In this document: in pieces, positions 46,754 through 57,554 of the stretch
How the letters are laid out: each line of letters opens with the position of its first letter
Numbering within the stretch: the stretch's first letter is position 1
Source: Cyrtodaria siliqua
Taxonomy: Eukaryota; Mollusca; Bivalvia; Adapedonta; Hiatellidae
Reading direction: 5' to 3'
Assembly (NCBI GenBank): GCA_037043455.1
Contig: JAWPHD010011467.1
Span: forward strand, 1-64,000
DNA length: 64,000 bases
The notes under the pieces: generated by a model
Database searches by the model: none
The model's input: only the letters and a program-made list of their open reading frames with translations
Told to the model about the DNA's origin: nothing
Position numbers and translations under genes: made by a program

Positions 46754-47090
46754 TATTACTTTTTAATACCATTTGGTGATATCACCTATTCGAATCGGTG
46801 ATATCACTGATTCGAATAAGTGATATCACGCATTCAAATAGGTGATATCACCGATTCATTCTGAATGCGTGATATCACCTATTGAATGGGTGATATCACC
46901 TATTCGAATCAGTGATATCACTCATTCGAATCAGTGATATCACTTATTTAAAACGAATGAGTGATATCACCCTTTCGAATAGGTGATATCACTGATTCGA
47001 ATAGGTGATATCACCCATTCAATAGGTGATATCACCCATTCATTTTGAATGAGTGATATCACCTATTCGAATCAGTGATATCACCGATTA
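46750..47090. repeat. GTGATATCAC palindrome array 1
   Basis: About 14 copies of GTGATATCAC, usually extended to GGTGATATCACC, alternating with ATTCGAAT or variants. The common spacing is 22 bp, with 21- and 27-bp variants where the middle palindrome is ATTGAAT or ATTCATTTTGAAT. The left flank GCCGTATTACTTTTTAATAC (46750-46769) is the inverted partner of 47711-47730. Confidence 0.95.
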
Positions 47091-48342
47091 CCAATTCAGA
47101 AATAAACTCTATATAAATGACTGATCCCATCCAGGGTCCGTGTATTTGTAACAAATTAGACAATCGCCATTGGTTGCAACATTTATTAATAATAACACGG
47201 GAAAGAAAAATGGCTAATTTTTTTTTTTTTGCTCGTTATATATAATAAAAGGGATGTATAACGTTCTCCCTGATAATACTCTTGGGGGGAAGTCTGTATT
47301 TTTCTTGTTGTAAAACCGAATAGGTGATATCACCGATTCGAATAGGTGATATCACTGATTCAAAACGAAAGGGTGATATCACCTTTTGAATGGGTGATAT
47401 CACCTATTTGAATCAGTGATATCATTGATTCGAATAGGTGATATCACCCATTCGTTTTTATAGAGTGATATCACCTATTCGAATTAGTGATATCACTCAT
47501 TTAAATAGGTGATATCACCTTTTCAATAGGTGATATCACCCTTTCGTTTTGAATCAGTGATATCACCTATTCGAATCAGTGATATCACTGATTCGAATAG
47601 GTGATATCACTGATTCGAATAGGTGATATCACTCATTTAAGTTGGAATCAGTGATATCACCTATTCGAATGAGTGATATCACTCATTCAAATAGGTGATA
47701 TCACTGAATTGTATTAAAAAGCAATACGGCACCTCATAGTTATGCACCTTTTCATAAAACTTTAACCTGCAACCTAACCGATATCATAACTGGTCGGCCA
47801 TAACTTCAAAAGTATTTGACACTTTACAAATATAAATAAGCATACGGCAGACGACGCAAGTGTTCTAGTTTGTTTTTCATATCTCAAAAGAAACGTTACG
47901 ATGGGATTACACTGTACACATTTCCGCCTACGTCACCGTTGGGCTCGGTTTGAAGGGGCGTCAGAAGGTCAAATACATTAAAAATGCAATAACACTGTCA
48001 TTTTGCAAATAACTTGGTATAAATACTCGTCTATAAAAGATACACAACATGTCAAAGAGTTTTATGTAAAACTCGGACGGCTGACCAGGGGGTTGTGGGT
48101 AATTATGTCCCAAATGAACGTTACGATGATGTGATTTACAACTACTTGGGCCAACCATAAACAAATGGTTGGTTTGCTTACCCACGAAAAAGGGCTCTAC
48201 CCAAAACGTTTTATATCAATTATTTAACATTATTTTTGTTGTTGTTGTTATCTTCAGAAAACATGTATATTCTTAAAATAAATTCTTTAGGTTTTACTGT
48301 CTTTGGCAACAAAAAAACAACCTACCTACCTATCAATCCATC
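46754..48342. repeat. 1,589-bp tandem duplication, copy 1
   Basis: Unit starting TATTACTTTTTAATACCATT and ending in CCTACCTACC-rich sequence near 48340. It holds two GTGATATCAC arrays, a ~220-bp middle and a ~600-bp right part. The next 1,589 bp repeat it with only a handful of differences, mostly single bases and homopolymer lengths. The 74-residue minus-strand frame at 47961-48185 is part of the repeat and has no recognisable domain. Confidence 0.95.
47315..47730. repeat. GTGATATCAC palindrome array 2
   Basis: About 17 copies, one with a changed base (GTGATATCAT), with the same alternation as array 1. Ends at GTATTAAAAAGCAATACGGC (47711-47730), which is the reverse complement, with one mismatch, of the sequence that opens array 1. 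The two arrays and the ~220-bp core between them are therefore symmetrically bounded. Confidence 0.95.
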
Positions 48343-48361
48343 TATTACTTTTTAATACCAT

Positions 48362-48680
48362 TTGGTGATATCACCTATTCGAATCGGTGATATCACTGAT
48401 TCGAATAAGTGATATCACGCATTCAAATAGGTGATATCACCGATTCATTCTGAATGCGTGATATCACCTATTGAATGGGTGATATCACCTATTCGAATCA
48501 GTGATATCACTCATTCGAATCAGTGATATCACTTATTTAAATCGAATGAGTGATATCACCCTTTCGAATAGGTGATATCACTGATTCGAATAGGTGATAT
48601 CACCCATTCAATAGGTGATATCACCCATTCATTTTGAATGAGTGATATCACCTATTCGAATCAGTGATATCACCGATTAC
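48362..48680. repeat. GTGATATCAC palindrome array 3 (copy of array 1)
   Basis: The same ~14 palindromes as array 1, offset by 1,589 bp. The outermost GCCG of the flanking inverted repeat is missing because the duplication joins at TATTACTTTTT. Confidence 0.93.
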
Positions 48681-48902
48681 CAATTCAGAAATAAACTCTA
48701 TATAAATGACTGATCCCATCCAGGGTCCGTGTATTTGTAACAAATTAGACAATCGCCATTGGTTGCAACATTTATTAATAATAACACGGGAAAGAAAAAT
48801 GGCTAATTTTTTTTTTTTGCTCGTTATATATAATAAAAGGGATGTATAACGTTCTCCCTGATAATACTCTTGGGGGGAAGTCTGTATTTTTCTTGTTGTA
48901 AA

Positions 48903-49318
48903 ACCGAATAGGTGATATCACCGATTCGAATAGGTGATATCACTGATTCAAAACGAAAGGGTGATATCACCTTTTGAATGGGTGATATCACCTATTTGAA
49001 TCAGTGATATCATTGATTCGAATAGGTGATATCACCCATTCGTTTTATAGAGTGATATCACCTATTCGAATTAGTGATATCACTCATTCAAATAGGTGAT
49101 ATCACCTTTTCAATAGGTGATATCACCCTTTCGTTTTGAATCAGTGATATCACCTATTCGAATCAGTGATATCACTGATTCGAATAGGTGATATCACTGA
49201 TTCGAATAGGTGATATCACTCATTTAAGTTGGAATCAGTGATATCACCTATTCGAATGAGTGATATCACTCATTCAAATAGGTGATATCACTGAATTGTA
49301 TTAAAAAGCAATACGGCA
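48903..49318. repeat. GTGATATCAC palindrome array 4 (copy of array 2)
   Basis: The same ~17 palindromes as array 2, with small differences. Bounded on the right by GTATTAAAAAGCAATACGGC. Confidence 0.93.
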
Positions 49319-49931
49319 CCTTATAGTTATGCACCTTTTCATAAAACTTTAACCTGCAACCTAACCGATATCATAACTGGTCGGCCATAACTTCAAAAGT
49401 ATTTGACACTTTACAAATATAAATAAGCATACGGCAGACGACGCAAGTGTTCTAGTTTGTTTTTCATATCTCAAAAGAAACGTTACGATGGGATTACACT
49501 GTACACATTTCCGCCTACGTCACCGTTGGGCTCGGTTTGAAGGGGCGTCAGAAGGTCAACTACATTAAAAATGCAATAACACTGTCATTTTGCAAATAAC
49601 TTGGTATAAATACTCGTCTATAAAAGATACACAACATGTCAAAGAGTTTTATGTAAAACTCGGACGGCTGACCAGGGGGTTGTGGGTAATTATGTCCCAA
49701 ATGAACGTTACGATGATGTGATTTACAACTACTTGGGCCAACCATAAACAAATGGTTGGTTTGCTTACCCACGAAAAAGGGCTCTACCCAAAACGTTTTA
49801 TATCAATTATTTAACATTATTTTTGTTGTTGTTGTTATCTTCAGAAAACATGTATATTCTTAAAATAAATTCTTTAGGTTTTACTGTCTTTGGCAACAAA
49901 AAAACAACCTACCTACCTATCTATCCATCTA

Positions 49932-50568
49932 TGAAATTCTGGGTCGGCAAACAGTAAACAGTTTTTTTTAAGGATGGCCTTGTGTACTGTTTTGTATATG
50001 CTATTTTTCTCCTAAATCACCCGTGGGTCTCGTGGGGAGGGGCGTCAAAAGGTCAAACTACAATAAAACAACATTGCAGTATCATTTTTCAATTTTTATT
50101 TTAAACTTTAAACATATCACACAATTTCATTGTTTCCACCTTAGAGTTGTACCCAGGTTGAGGGACTGGGATGTGGGTAGGAGGAGGTGATATCTATTTT
50201 ATTTCTCAAATAAAATGTTTTGATGGATATAATTTAATCCAAGATCACCCATGGTATTCTGGGGTGGGGGTTAAAAGTTTAAATACACAAATACCCTAAA
50301 CATATTTTATTCATATACATACAGAATAGCATACGTATTGCTATTTCTGTTTCGGTGTTTCGGAGTATCAAAGAACAATCAACACAAACTGTGTTTCCGC
50401 TACAATTAGAAACAGGTTAGAAACAGGTTCAAAGGGAACAGAACGCGTTCGAACTGGTTCTAGTTGTTATTATCATTACGTTTTAATTGTGCTGCTCCTA
50501 AAAATATATACGCTTAACTTTCTCACTAAACTATTTTTTCTTTTACATTATTATTGATTTCTTTCAAG
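49932..50568. other. Intron remainder, no gene seen
   Basis: Unique in the window except for the phrase GAGTATCAAAGAACAATCAA near 50364, which recurs at 63571-63590 next to the 48-bp array. A polypyrimidine-like stretch (CTATTTTTTCTTTTAC) and GATTTCTTTCAAG precede the next exon. Confidence 0.5.
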
Positions 50569-50698
50569 ATTTTAAAAGACACAGAGCATGCAGAACCAAT
50601 CGCCATTTCGTTACGGACTTTGAGAACTGTGTGTTGGAGAATTACAAAAGGATACAAGAAAATCCAGATCCAACCAATTACGAAAGAAACTTTTGCTA
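50569..50698 (+). CDS. Exon c of the cysteine-rich protein
   Basis: Acceptor TTGATTTCTTTCAAG and a perfect donor GTAAGTAT. 130 bp, entering with AT to complete GAT (with G from exon b) and leaving with TA. It reads DFKRHRACRTNRHF, then DFENCVLENY, then ERNFC, adding three cysteines with C-x12-C. It is open in only this frame, and the phase agrees with exon b. With exons a and b this makes nine cysteines in about 140 residues, characteristic of an extracellular disulfide-rich domain. A final exon starting with any base other than A or G would continue the frame without a stop. The candidate at 63900 starts with T. Confidence 0.75.
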
Positions 50699-50724
50699 GT
50701 AAGTATATTATTATGAACTGATAT

Positions 50725-51000
50725 TTATTACTGCTGCTGTTGTTGTTATTTAATGGTGTTTACGTTTTATTGCTGCTGTTGTTGTTATTTAATGGTGTTT
50801 TACGTTTTATTGCTGCTGTTGTTGTTATTTAATGGTGTTTTACGTTTTATTGCTGCTGATGTTGTTGAATGGTGTTTTACGTTTTATTGCTGCTGATGTT
50901 GTTGTATGGTGTTTTACGTTTTATTGCTGCTGATGTTGTTGAATGGTGTTTTACGTTTTATTGCTGCTGATGTTGTTGAATGGTGTTTTACGTTATTTTC
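50725..51000. repeat. 37-40-bp tandem repeat
   Basis: About seven copies of TTTTATTGCTGCTGTTGTTG plus ATGGTGTTTTACG. The repeated ATGGTGTTTTACG is also the start of the SINE-like sequence that follows, so the array looks like an expansion of the SINE's own leading edge. Confidence 0.9.
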
Positions 51001-51085
51001 AGCCCATTTTAGGCTATATATGACGGTCGATTTTTAGTGGTGGACGCAGACCATCCACTTTTCATAGGTAGAACCAGTACTGTAT
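50985..51085. mobile_element. SINE-like fragment
   Basis: TTACGTTATTTTCAGCCCAT, GGCTATATATGACGGTCGAT and AGAACCAGTACTGTATAT, related to 33545-33660. No B box is retained here. Confidence 0.5.
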
Positions 51086-51159
51086 ATAGAGAGTCACGGG
51101 GACATACTACGTAAGGATATAGAGGGTAAAAGGGAGATAATATTTATAGGCTATTGGGT

Positions 51160-51268
51160 TTGTATTGGGATATATGCACCAGTTCTTCCGCGTAACAATA
51201 TTGCGTGACTTTAGGAGCGCAAATATGTATACGCGGAAGAACGAGTGCATATATCCCAATACAAATCT
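51160..51268. repeat. Terminal hairpin, left
   Basis: TTTGTATTGGGATATATGCA and GTTCTTCCGCGTA are mirrored by TACGCGGAAGAAC and TGCATATATCCCAATACAAA, giving a stem of about 43 bp with a loop carrying TAGGAGCGCAA. It lies at the tip of the left inverted arm. Confidence 0.85.
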
Positions 51269-51550
51269 ACTAACCTTTTTATTGCATACGTCTTTTAATA
51301 TGTAATAAAATAATTAGAATAAAACGATAGGTTTTAACATTTAATTGTCATCAAAAATATCTATTTGAAACAAACATATTGTCGTTACATCGTTGTAATT
51401 TCCACAATGAAATCAACAGTGTGTACATCACGTGACATACTTTCATGGACATGAACAGAAAATTGCACCAATCACGAACGAGTATGCATTAAACACCCGA
51501 TATGATTTACTATACGTCAATATGGGAAAGTAAACGGAGATTGTAAATGT

Positions 51551-52126
51551 AAGGATATATAGGTATCATCCGTATATAATCTAGTTAATTGATACAGTAT
51601 GATATGGGACTGATCCGGTGGACGCGTTAGGGCGATTTTTGAGTCAGATGGCAACGCAAGCACAACGGTCCAGGACCAATCACATACTTTTATATATATA
51701 ATGCGCCTCGACTAAGTGAGTGTGGGGACTGCCCTACCTCATGGCGTCGTGGAAGATACTTATTTCTCCCCAACCCATCCACTCCCACTCCCATAATTTC
51801 ACGTAAAATTATATTGTATGCCCCCACCAGCCCCGGTGAGTGCTTTTAATATTTGGTTGTTTTATATGAACAATTAAGTTAATAGAAATTCCTGGCTGTC
51901 CTATTTAGTTTTATATATGTTTACTATTTCACATTGATTTTATATCGACAGCTGGGAAGATGCTATTTTTAGTTTGGTCTGACGCACACATCGGGAAAAG
52001 GGGGAAATATTATTAACATGTAAAATCTATGTATACCTCTGCTTCATGCCCTCCCCAGTGTGGCCTCCAAGAGGCTTTGGTGGAGGGACACACTCCATTC
52101 GACGCCTTGGTCTCATAAGCCCACAC
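51551..52126. other. Interior of the inverted structure, no gene seen
   Basis: Contains a short inverted pair, GTGAGTGTGGGGACTGCC near 51717 and the reverse of CTAAGTGTGGGC near 52118-52130. No exon supported. Confidence 0.35.
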
Positions 52127-53215
52127 TTAGTGTTGACTTATTCTATATTGAGATATTCGGAGTGATGTCCTACTAGCAACACTGGCTATTTTATTGGTTT
52201 GCTTTACCTGCTTATAATTACAAGTGTCCATTCCCTTTGGAAGGGAGCATGAAGCAGACACATTGTTTACTGATGGATTTTCTGCCCTGAATTTCTGGTA
52301 AAGATTAGATAGATAATCTGTTAGCACATATGTTTGAACCTTTTCTCTTTTCTTAATTCTCTTGGTATCCGCCTTTCCGGGCTGCATTTTGCTGTTATCC
52401 TCTCTCTTCAGAAACAACTCAACAACCCTTTGATGTCTTCTGATCTTGCTTACTCTGGTTGATCTATGTACTTGATGTTCCTTGCTGGTGCTCTTTGATA
52501 ATCGATGTCGACACAATCCCGTGTTTTTTGCTAGTAATTTCGCGCACCTGTATTTCTTTACTATCTTGCCAGATATAATTCTGTGAATAGCTTTGACCTG
52601 CCCTTTGGATGTTTTCTCTCGTGCAGACCTTACTTCATTTACTATCACCTTTCCAAGCAGTAAAGTTTTTCTTACTTTATCTTTCTGCTTTTGTGAAAGT
52701 TCAGCGTCATTCATCAGCAGCTCAGTTTGTTTTCTTGGTGTTAATTGGTCTGGTTTCTGTATCTTCTTTCTTCTCTGTAAACTCCTTTGTGTCGATCTAT
52801 ATTTCTTCTTTATGGCATCTCTCTCTTATTCTAATAATCTTATCCGTGAATTGGCGTCTGACAATTCTCTCTTCCAACGTCGCAGTGCACCTTTCCTTCT
52901 ATTTGTTGAGAAGTCTAAACGAACTTGTAAGCGTCCCCTTTCTTGGGATGTACCTGGCTGATCACTCTCATAACCACTTGTGTCTTGCACTGTATTATTG
53001 GTCCCCAATCGCTCCTCTCTCTTTCGCTGGTAAAACCCGCGTAATTTCTTACGATTCTTCTCGTTCCTCTTTTTTCTATCGTTTTCTGATAGAGCTGAAG
53101 ATGGCACATAATTTCGCCTCATTCGTTCTCTTTCACTCTTTAAATATTCTTCATTGTTCTTCACGTTCAACCTTTGTCGGTACGCTTTCTGGATCTCAGC
53201 CCTACCCTTCGGCAT
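52127..53215 (-). pseudogene. Uncharacterised basic coiled-coil protein gene, one in-frame stop
   Basis: A single 363-codon frame reads from ATG at 53215 to a stop at 52127, broken by one TAA at 52826-52828. The frame on both sides is the same, so only one codon is at fault. The N-terminus (MPKGRAEIQKAYRQRLN) and ERERMRRNY, KKRNEKNRKKLRGFYQRKRE blocks are very rich in Lys/Arg/Glu and helix-like. After the stop come LLLGKVIVNEVRSA, IHRIISGKIVKKYR, REDNSKMQPGKAD and VLTDYLSNLYQKF. From memory, similar proteins with RxDNSxMxPGK and LTDYxxNL motifs occur in many copies in cnidarian, fish and mollusc genomes with no known function, which suggests a mobile-element product. The last ~45 residues do not look like that family's C-terminus, so the 3' part may be lost. 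It lies in an intron, opposite in strand to the host gene. It may bind DNA, but that is inference. Confidence 0.75.
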
Positions 53216-53228
53216 AATGACCCTGAAA

Positions 53229-54505
53229 TGTTGAAAACCTTCGTTACTATTTTAAACCTTCGTTACCATTTTTTTAACATGTCATAATGCAACAAAATGC
53301 TTTTATTTGATAACATCTACTCTAGACATGTATAATTCAGACCTTATTTATACTAAAATTACTTACGACATTATGACTTACACAATTAAACTGATACTTA
53401 TTGTTTAATATGTACATGTACATATGAGCTTTATCACTTAGTTCATATTAGCAAATTGGAAAACATTGTTCTAGTTTATATGGGCTGAAACACATTAATT
53501 CCATATAATGATGTATGTCGGTGTTTTCTCAAATATATTGAGTTAATAATAACAGCATTGTACACATTTTGTTTGATATAAAACTTTCGTTACCATCTCG
53601 TAACGAAGGTTTGTACGTTATGCCCCTACTCTACACAGCAAAGGGAAGCAACTCTGCAGCATTTTTATCTAGATACGATCACCCAACACCATTTCTTCAA
53701 ACCAGAAATAAAACAATGGACATCATCACATATTACCATATCAGTTCTCAGTTTTACGTGAAATGGTACTTACGGCTGAATATCCACGTGGGTTCCACCA
53801 ACAGTTTTCACTATTACTCTGTAAATATGCGCGGTTGAATATGGCGCCGATGTAAACACTTCAATGACGTCACAAATACAAAGTTATTCTCACTAGAATC
53901 TGTAGTTTCGAATTCTGGTAACGAATGTTTAAATCACGAAGGATTAAATAATACTACAATTCCTTTATATTTTTGTAAATTATTTCTAAAAAATATAAAT
54001 ATTAAGTTTAGAATATTAAAATAAGACGTATATAGATATTAAACATTTACATAATGGAATTTAGAAGCTGTGCTGTCATAAATGTACGGTATCGAAGGTT
54101 TAAAGTTTTACTTTTTAGGTATGGTTTTGTGGTTTTTGCATGCGTGGAAAATAAGCATCATGTTTAATCTATGAAAGAAAAATCTATATAAAGTATAATG
54201 GACTGAATGTTAATACTGGCGGCCGTTAAACCCTAGAAATGACTCGTACACTGTATATGTAGCCATTTAAAGTCAGCATAACGAAGGTTTTATGAAACTA
54301 TAAAACTTCGGCGACACGCTTACTTTCATCTATATATTTTTATATTAATTCATTTTCAACATCTGGCCTGTATTTATTCAAAAGAAAAATCATAAACCTT
54401 AACTCCGATAGAAAACCAAAATAATAAAAGCGCTCTAGTGGTCGAAGATTTGTGCTGCAAAATCAAATACTGCAACTGGCGACAGTAACGAAAGTTTAAA
54501 ATTTG
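53229..54505. promoter_or_regulatory. Cluster of GTAACGAAGGTTT motifs upstream of the broken ORF
   Basis: Copies or near-copies lie at about 53235 and 53254 (reverse: AAACCTTCGTTAC), 53581 (reverse), 53600, 53917, 54088, 54278 and 54485, in both orientations. Those at 53581 and 53600 form an inverted pair around CATCT. Eight copies of a 13-bp word in 1.3 kb is far above expectation. Repeated subterminal words are how many transposases recognise their DNA (family knowledge). Here the cluster begins just outside the start codon at 53215. Confidence 0.55.
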
Positions 54506-54784
54506 ACGGTAATATACATAATTTTTTCTTAAATATGCATGCAAAACAAACTCTTCCTCTTTAATTTACATCATTACCACAAATATCTTTAAAAATATCA
54601 GTAATGCTGTTTAGGTACCTGCAAATATACAAAGTTGGGACATAAAAACATAAAGGATCTACTTATTGAAAAACAGTGCATATGGATTATGTATATATGT
54701 ACATTTTAAGTTAGAACATTTTAAGAAATGGTGACGCGCTGGTGCTGGAAAATAATATTATCAATAATCCTCAATTGAATTTTA

Positions 54785-54940
54785 CCTGATTGACCAATAT
54801 GGGCCTATTCCTCCTGCATCCCCACTCAACCTCTGCCAAGTTAATACTCTTGTGTCCCTGCCAACCATCTGTTGCCATGTCTTGCGTCTGCTTGGATCCT
54901 GCCATCCTTGCGATATTAATAAGCTTAGTAAGTGCTACTA
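54785..54940 (-). pseudogene. Possible LINE 3'-end remnant
   Basis: The minus strand reads RRKTWQQMVGRDTRVLTWQR followed by a few residues ending in W. This resembles the tail of many LINE polyproteins (a TW..xV.RD..L pattern before the 3' UTR). No RT motif is nearby and the stretch is short, so this is tentative. Confidence 0.22.
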
Positions 54941-56739
54941 AAACGGCTATTGTTATTTTTATAAACTCCTATTGCAAACCTCGCCAAAAGGCCTAGTTGT
55001 CAACGGCGAGGTAAAATAAAACCTTATACTACTACTGGGGACATACTATGTGAAGATGTATAGGGTTGAGGACCTAATATGTAAGGATATAAAGGTACGT
55101 AGAATACACTGTAAGGTTATAGAGGGTATAGGAATATTTGTTAATGTTTGTTCATGATTGTTTAATTTTATTTTCATGAGTTACTACAACAGTTCATTGT
55201 TATTAAATGTTATATTTGTTAAAACAAATAATTTGAAACATAATTCTTGTATCTCTGTGTATGTTACGTTACCATTACTATAAATTAAATTAAGACTAAG
55301 AGCAAGCATCCGTGAGATTTTGATTTAAAAAACAAACAAACGAAAAGTCGAATAGATCTACTCTAATGATGTCATCACACGCATGTTCTCATGTGCATTC
55401 TACATTTCGATCAACAGTGAGACATAAAATAGCCAACTATTAAAAGACACTTACAGTGGTTTAATAATCATTTTTGGACTTTGCCTTATTGGAAAATAAG
55501 GCGGACAACGAATTTCTACTAGAAACCAAAACTCGCCAGATTACAGCGCGATAAAAGTAGTACAATTTGCAAGGCTGTAAATGGTCAAAATATAATGACA
55601 AAATATTGATAAATATATAAGCGTTGGTAAACATTAAGTGAGTTAAGCTTAAGTTTAAGTAATACGCTGTTTTTTAAGGGATTTGATCCTGAAACAAATT
55701 AATGCGCAATTGGACCTAGACCTCCATTATATTTACATAGGCCTGTTAATAAATACCTACACGAAAATATCCAATCCTAACTATGCTGGCCATATGACAC
55801 ACACAATGTAGTATCAGTCAGGCCCAGTGCAACACAAAATGGACCTTAGGTGATGGCGTGACCTGCTTTTTTCCAAATTATTTTCCAAACTGAAAGTACC
55901 AACCTTCTTTTTGAATTCTGAGGTCAAAATGACCAAAGTACACTTCAAACTGTGCTTCACAATAAGTAGGACAGCATGTCCATCTTACCTTCAATTTTGA
56001 TGTGGTTTTCACTAGAAGCATATTAAATGTTTTAGAAATAAAGGAAAACATTCAATACATACCAGCCCTGTGTCTTTCACCACTCCTATGCTTCACAGTA
56101 ACTTACTCAATAGTTTACCTAGGACTACTTTTGAGTTCCACCAGATTGACCCCATGGTACCCGGTCTAGCTCCATTGTTAAGCGTCTACATGAGATTAGG
56201 GATAAAAGCCGTACCGTACCATAACGAAAATAGCAGGTGCGTAGGACGTAGAATACCGAAAGTAGCAATGAATAGTTTAGTAACGAATCTAATGGAGATT
56301 ATCGGATATATTATCAGTGTATGAAGGATGCATATAACGACAAACGATAATGTTTATTAATTTATTTATATCATATATTAGAACAATTAGCATGCATACA
56401 TGAAATATATATATATCAGATGTAATTGGATTATAAATAGAATCCGTGCCGTGCCGTACCGTACATCATTTGTGTAACAGTTATCACAAATAAAGATGTA
56501 ATGTTAGCAACATTATTAAATAAATATCCGACATGGGGTCAATAACATGACCAAGACATTAATGACATTTAATAACGCAACAATTCAAATAGATAATTTA
56601 AAGGTGAGACAAACTCTTAGGCAGATTTCAATGACAAATTTCTCTGATATTTTCATTTTACAATTATTCCCCTTTGACACTCATAAAATTTAAACATTCC
56701 TACATAACTATAACTTCACTTTTTATCCCTAATCGGCTT
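54941..56739. other. Spacer, no gene seen
   Basis: AT-rich interior of the long-TIR structure. The frame at 56070-56324 has no recognisable domain. A TATATATATAT tract lies near 56406. Confidence 0.4.
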
Positions 56740-57290
56740 GGGGATATAGAATTGCCGTTGTCCGTCTGTCCTGCCGTCCGTCCGTCCGTCCGTCCGGTCC
56801 CATAACTTTGGTTATACCTCATCCGATTTCAATAATATTTTGCACAACTGTTCACCACCTTAGTACGCAAACCCATTTTTTTCGCAATTTGATTTTGATC
56901 AAGACTTTCTAAGTGGCACCATCCATCAGCACTGAAACATCAGCACTTTCAGTGCTTTGATTATCATATGGTTTAAAGGTCGTAACTGCCAGATGCAACT
57001 TTTTGATGAACATACTCCTTTCAGATTGTTTAATAACATAAAAAAGTGCAATTGCTTAGATTACAAAGTCAAAACAAAAAAATTGAATTAAGAAATAATA
57101 GATCTTATGAGAAAGCAAACTCCAGCTTATGCCATATGAGATGGTTGAAACAATTCATACTGTCAGCCCGATTTTTTCTCACTTTTCCGAAAACTATGAT
57201 TTTTCACTTACGACCTTGTAATTCTAGACCATCGAGCAACTATGTTTCGGAAACATGAATAACTGTTTAAAAAAATAGTTTATTACGAAC
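56740..57290. repeat. Dispersed repeat with GTCC run, type 1
   Basis: GGGGATATAGAATTGCCGTT is followed by GTCCGTCCGTCCGTCCG, CATAACTTTGGTTATACCTC and CCGATTTCAATAATATTTTG. It resembles 5'-GTCC repeats seen elsewhere in this window and is probably a family common in molluscs. No gene. Confidence 0.5.
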
Positions 57291-57554
57291 CACTTACATT
57301 TCTTTCGTATGTTCTTTTCCGCTAGCAACCGTAAACTGATCGGCTAGTATCGTCTAGGTTCGCCACTGTGATAATGATCGCGATCTCAAACAAATATTTA
57401 GACTTTGACCAAGTTTGGTAATTACCATCAAAATTACAAATGAAAACCGTCCTAGTACACTTCAGTTTCATATGAAATGTGCATATGCATTAAATTAAGC
57501 CCCATGCTACCTTTGATTATGTTTATGGTTATGTTTATATGTATTAATTTCCTT

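Larger units (their letters stand above)
48343..49931. repeat. 1,589-bp tandem duplication, copy 2
   Basis: Second copy of 46754-48342, ending where ATCTATGAAATTC diverges from ATCTATTACTTTT. Differences noted by eye include AAAACG/AAATCG, a shorter T run in the middle, one T fewer near 49040, TTTAAA/TTCAAA, CTCATAG/TTATAG and AAATAC/AACTAC. Confidence 0.95.

Noticed and set aside
47961..48185. 74-residue minus-strand frame conserved at 49560-49772
   Set aside because: It is conserved only because the entire 1,589-bp segment was recently duplicated. No domain, start context or splice support.
46774..49290. CRISPR-like array (regular palindromic repeats with spacers)
   Set aside because: Spacers are not unique but are themselves a second palindrome. 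Repeats are only 10-12 bp, and the surrounding DNA is animal with introns and SINEs.
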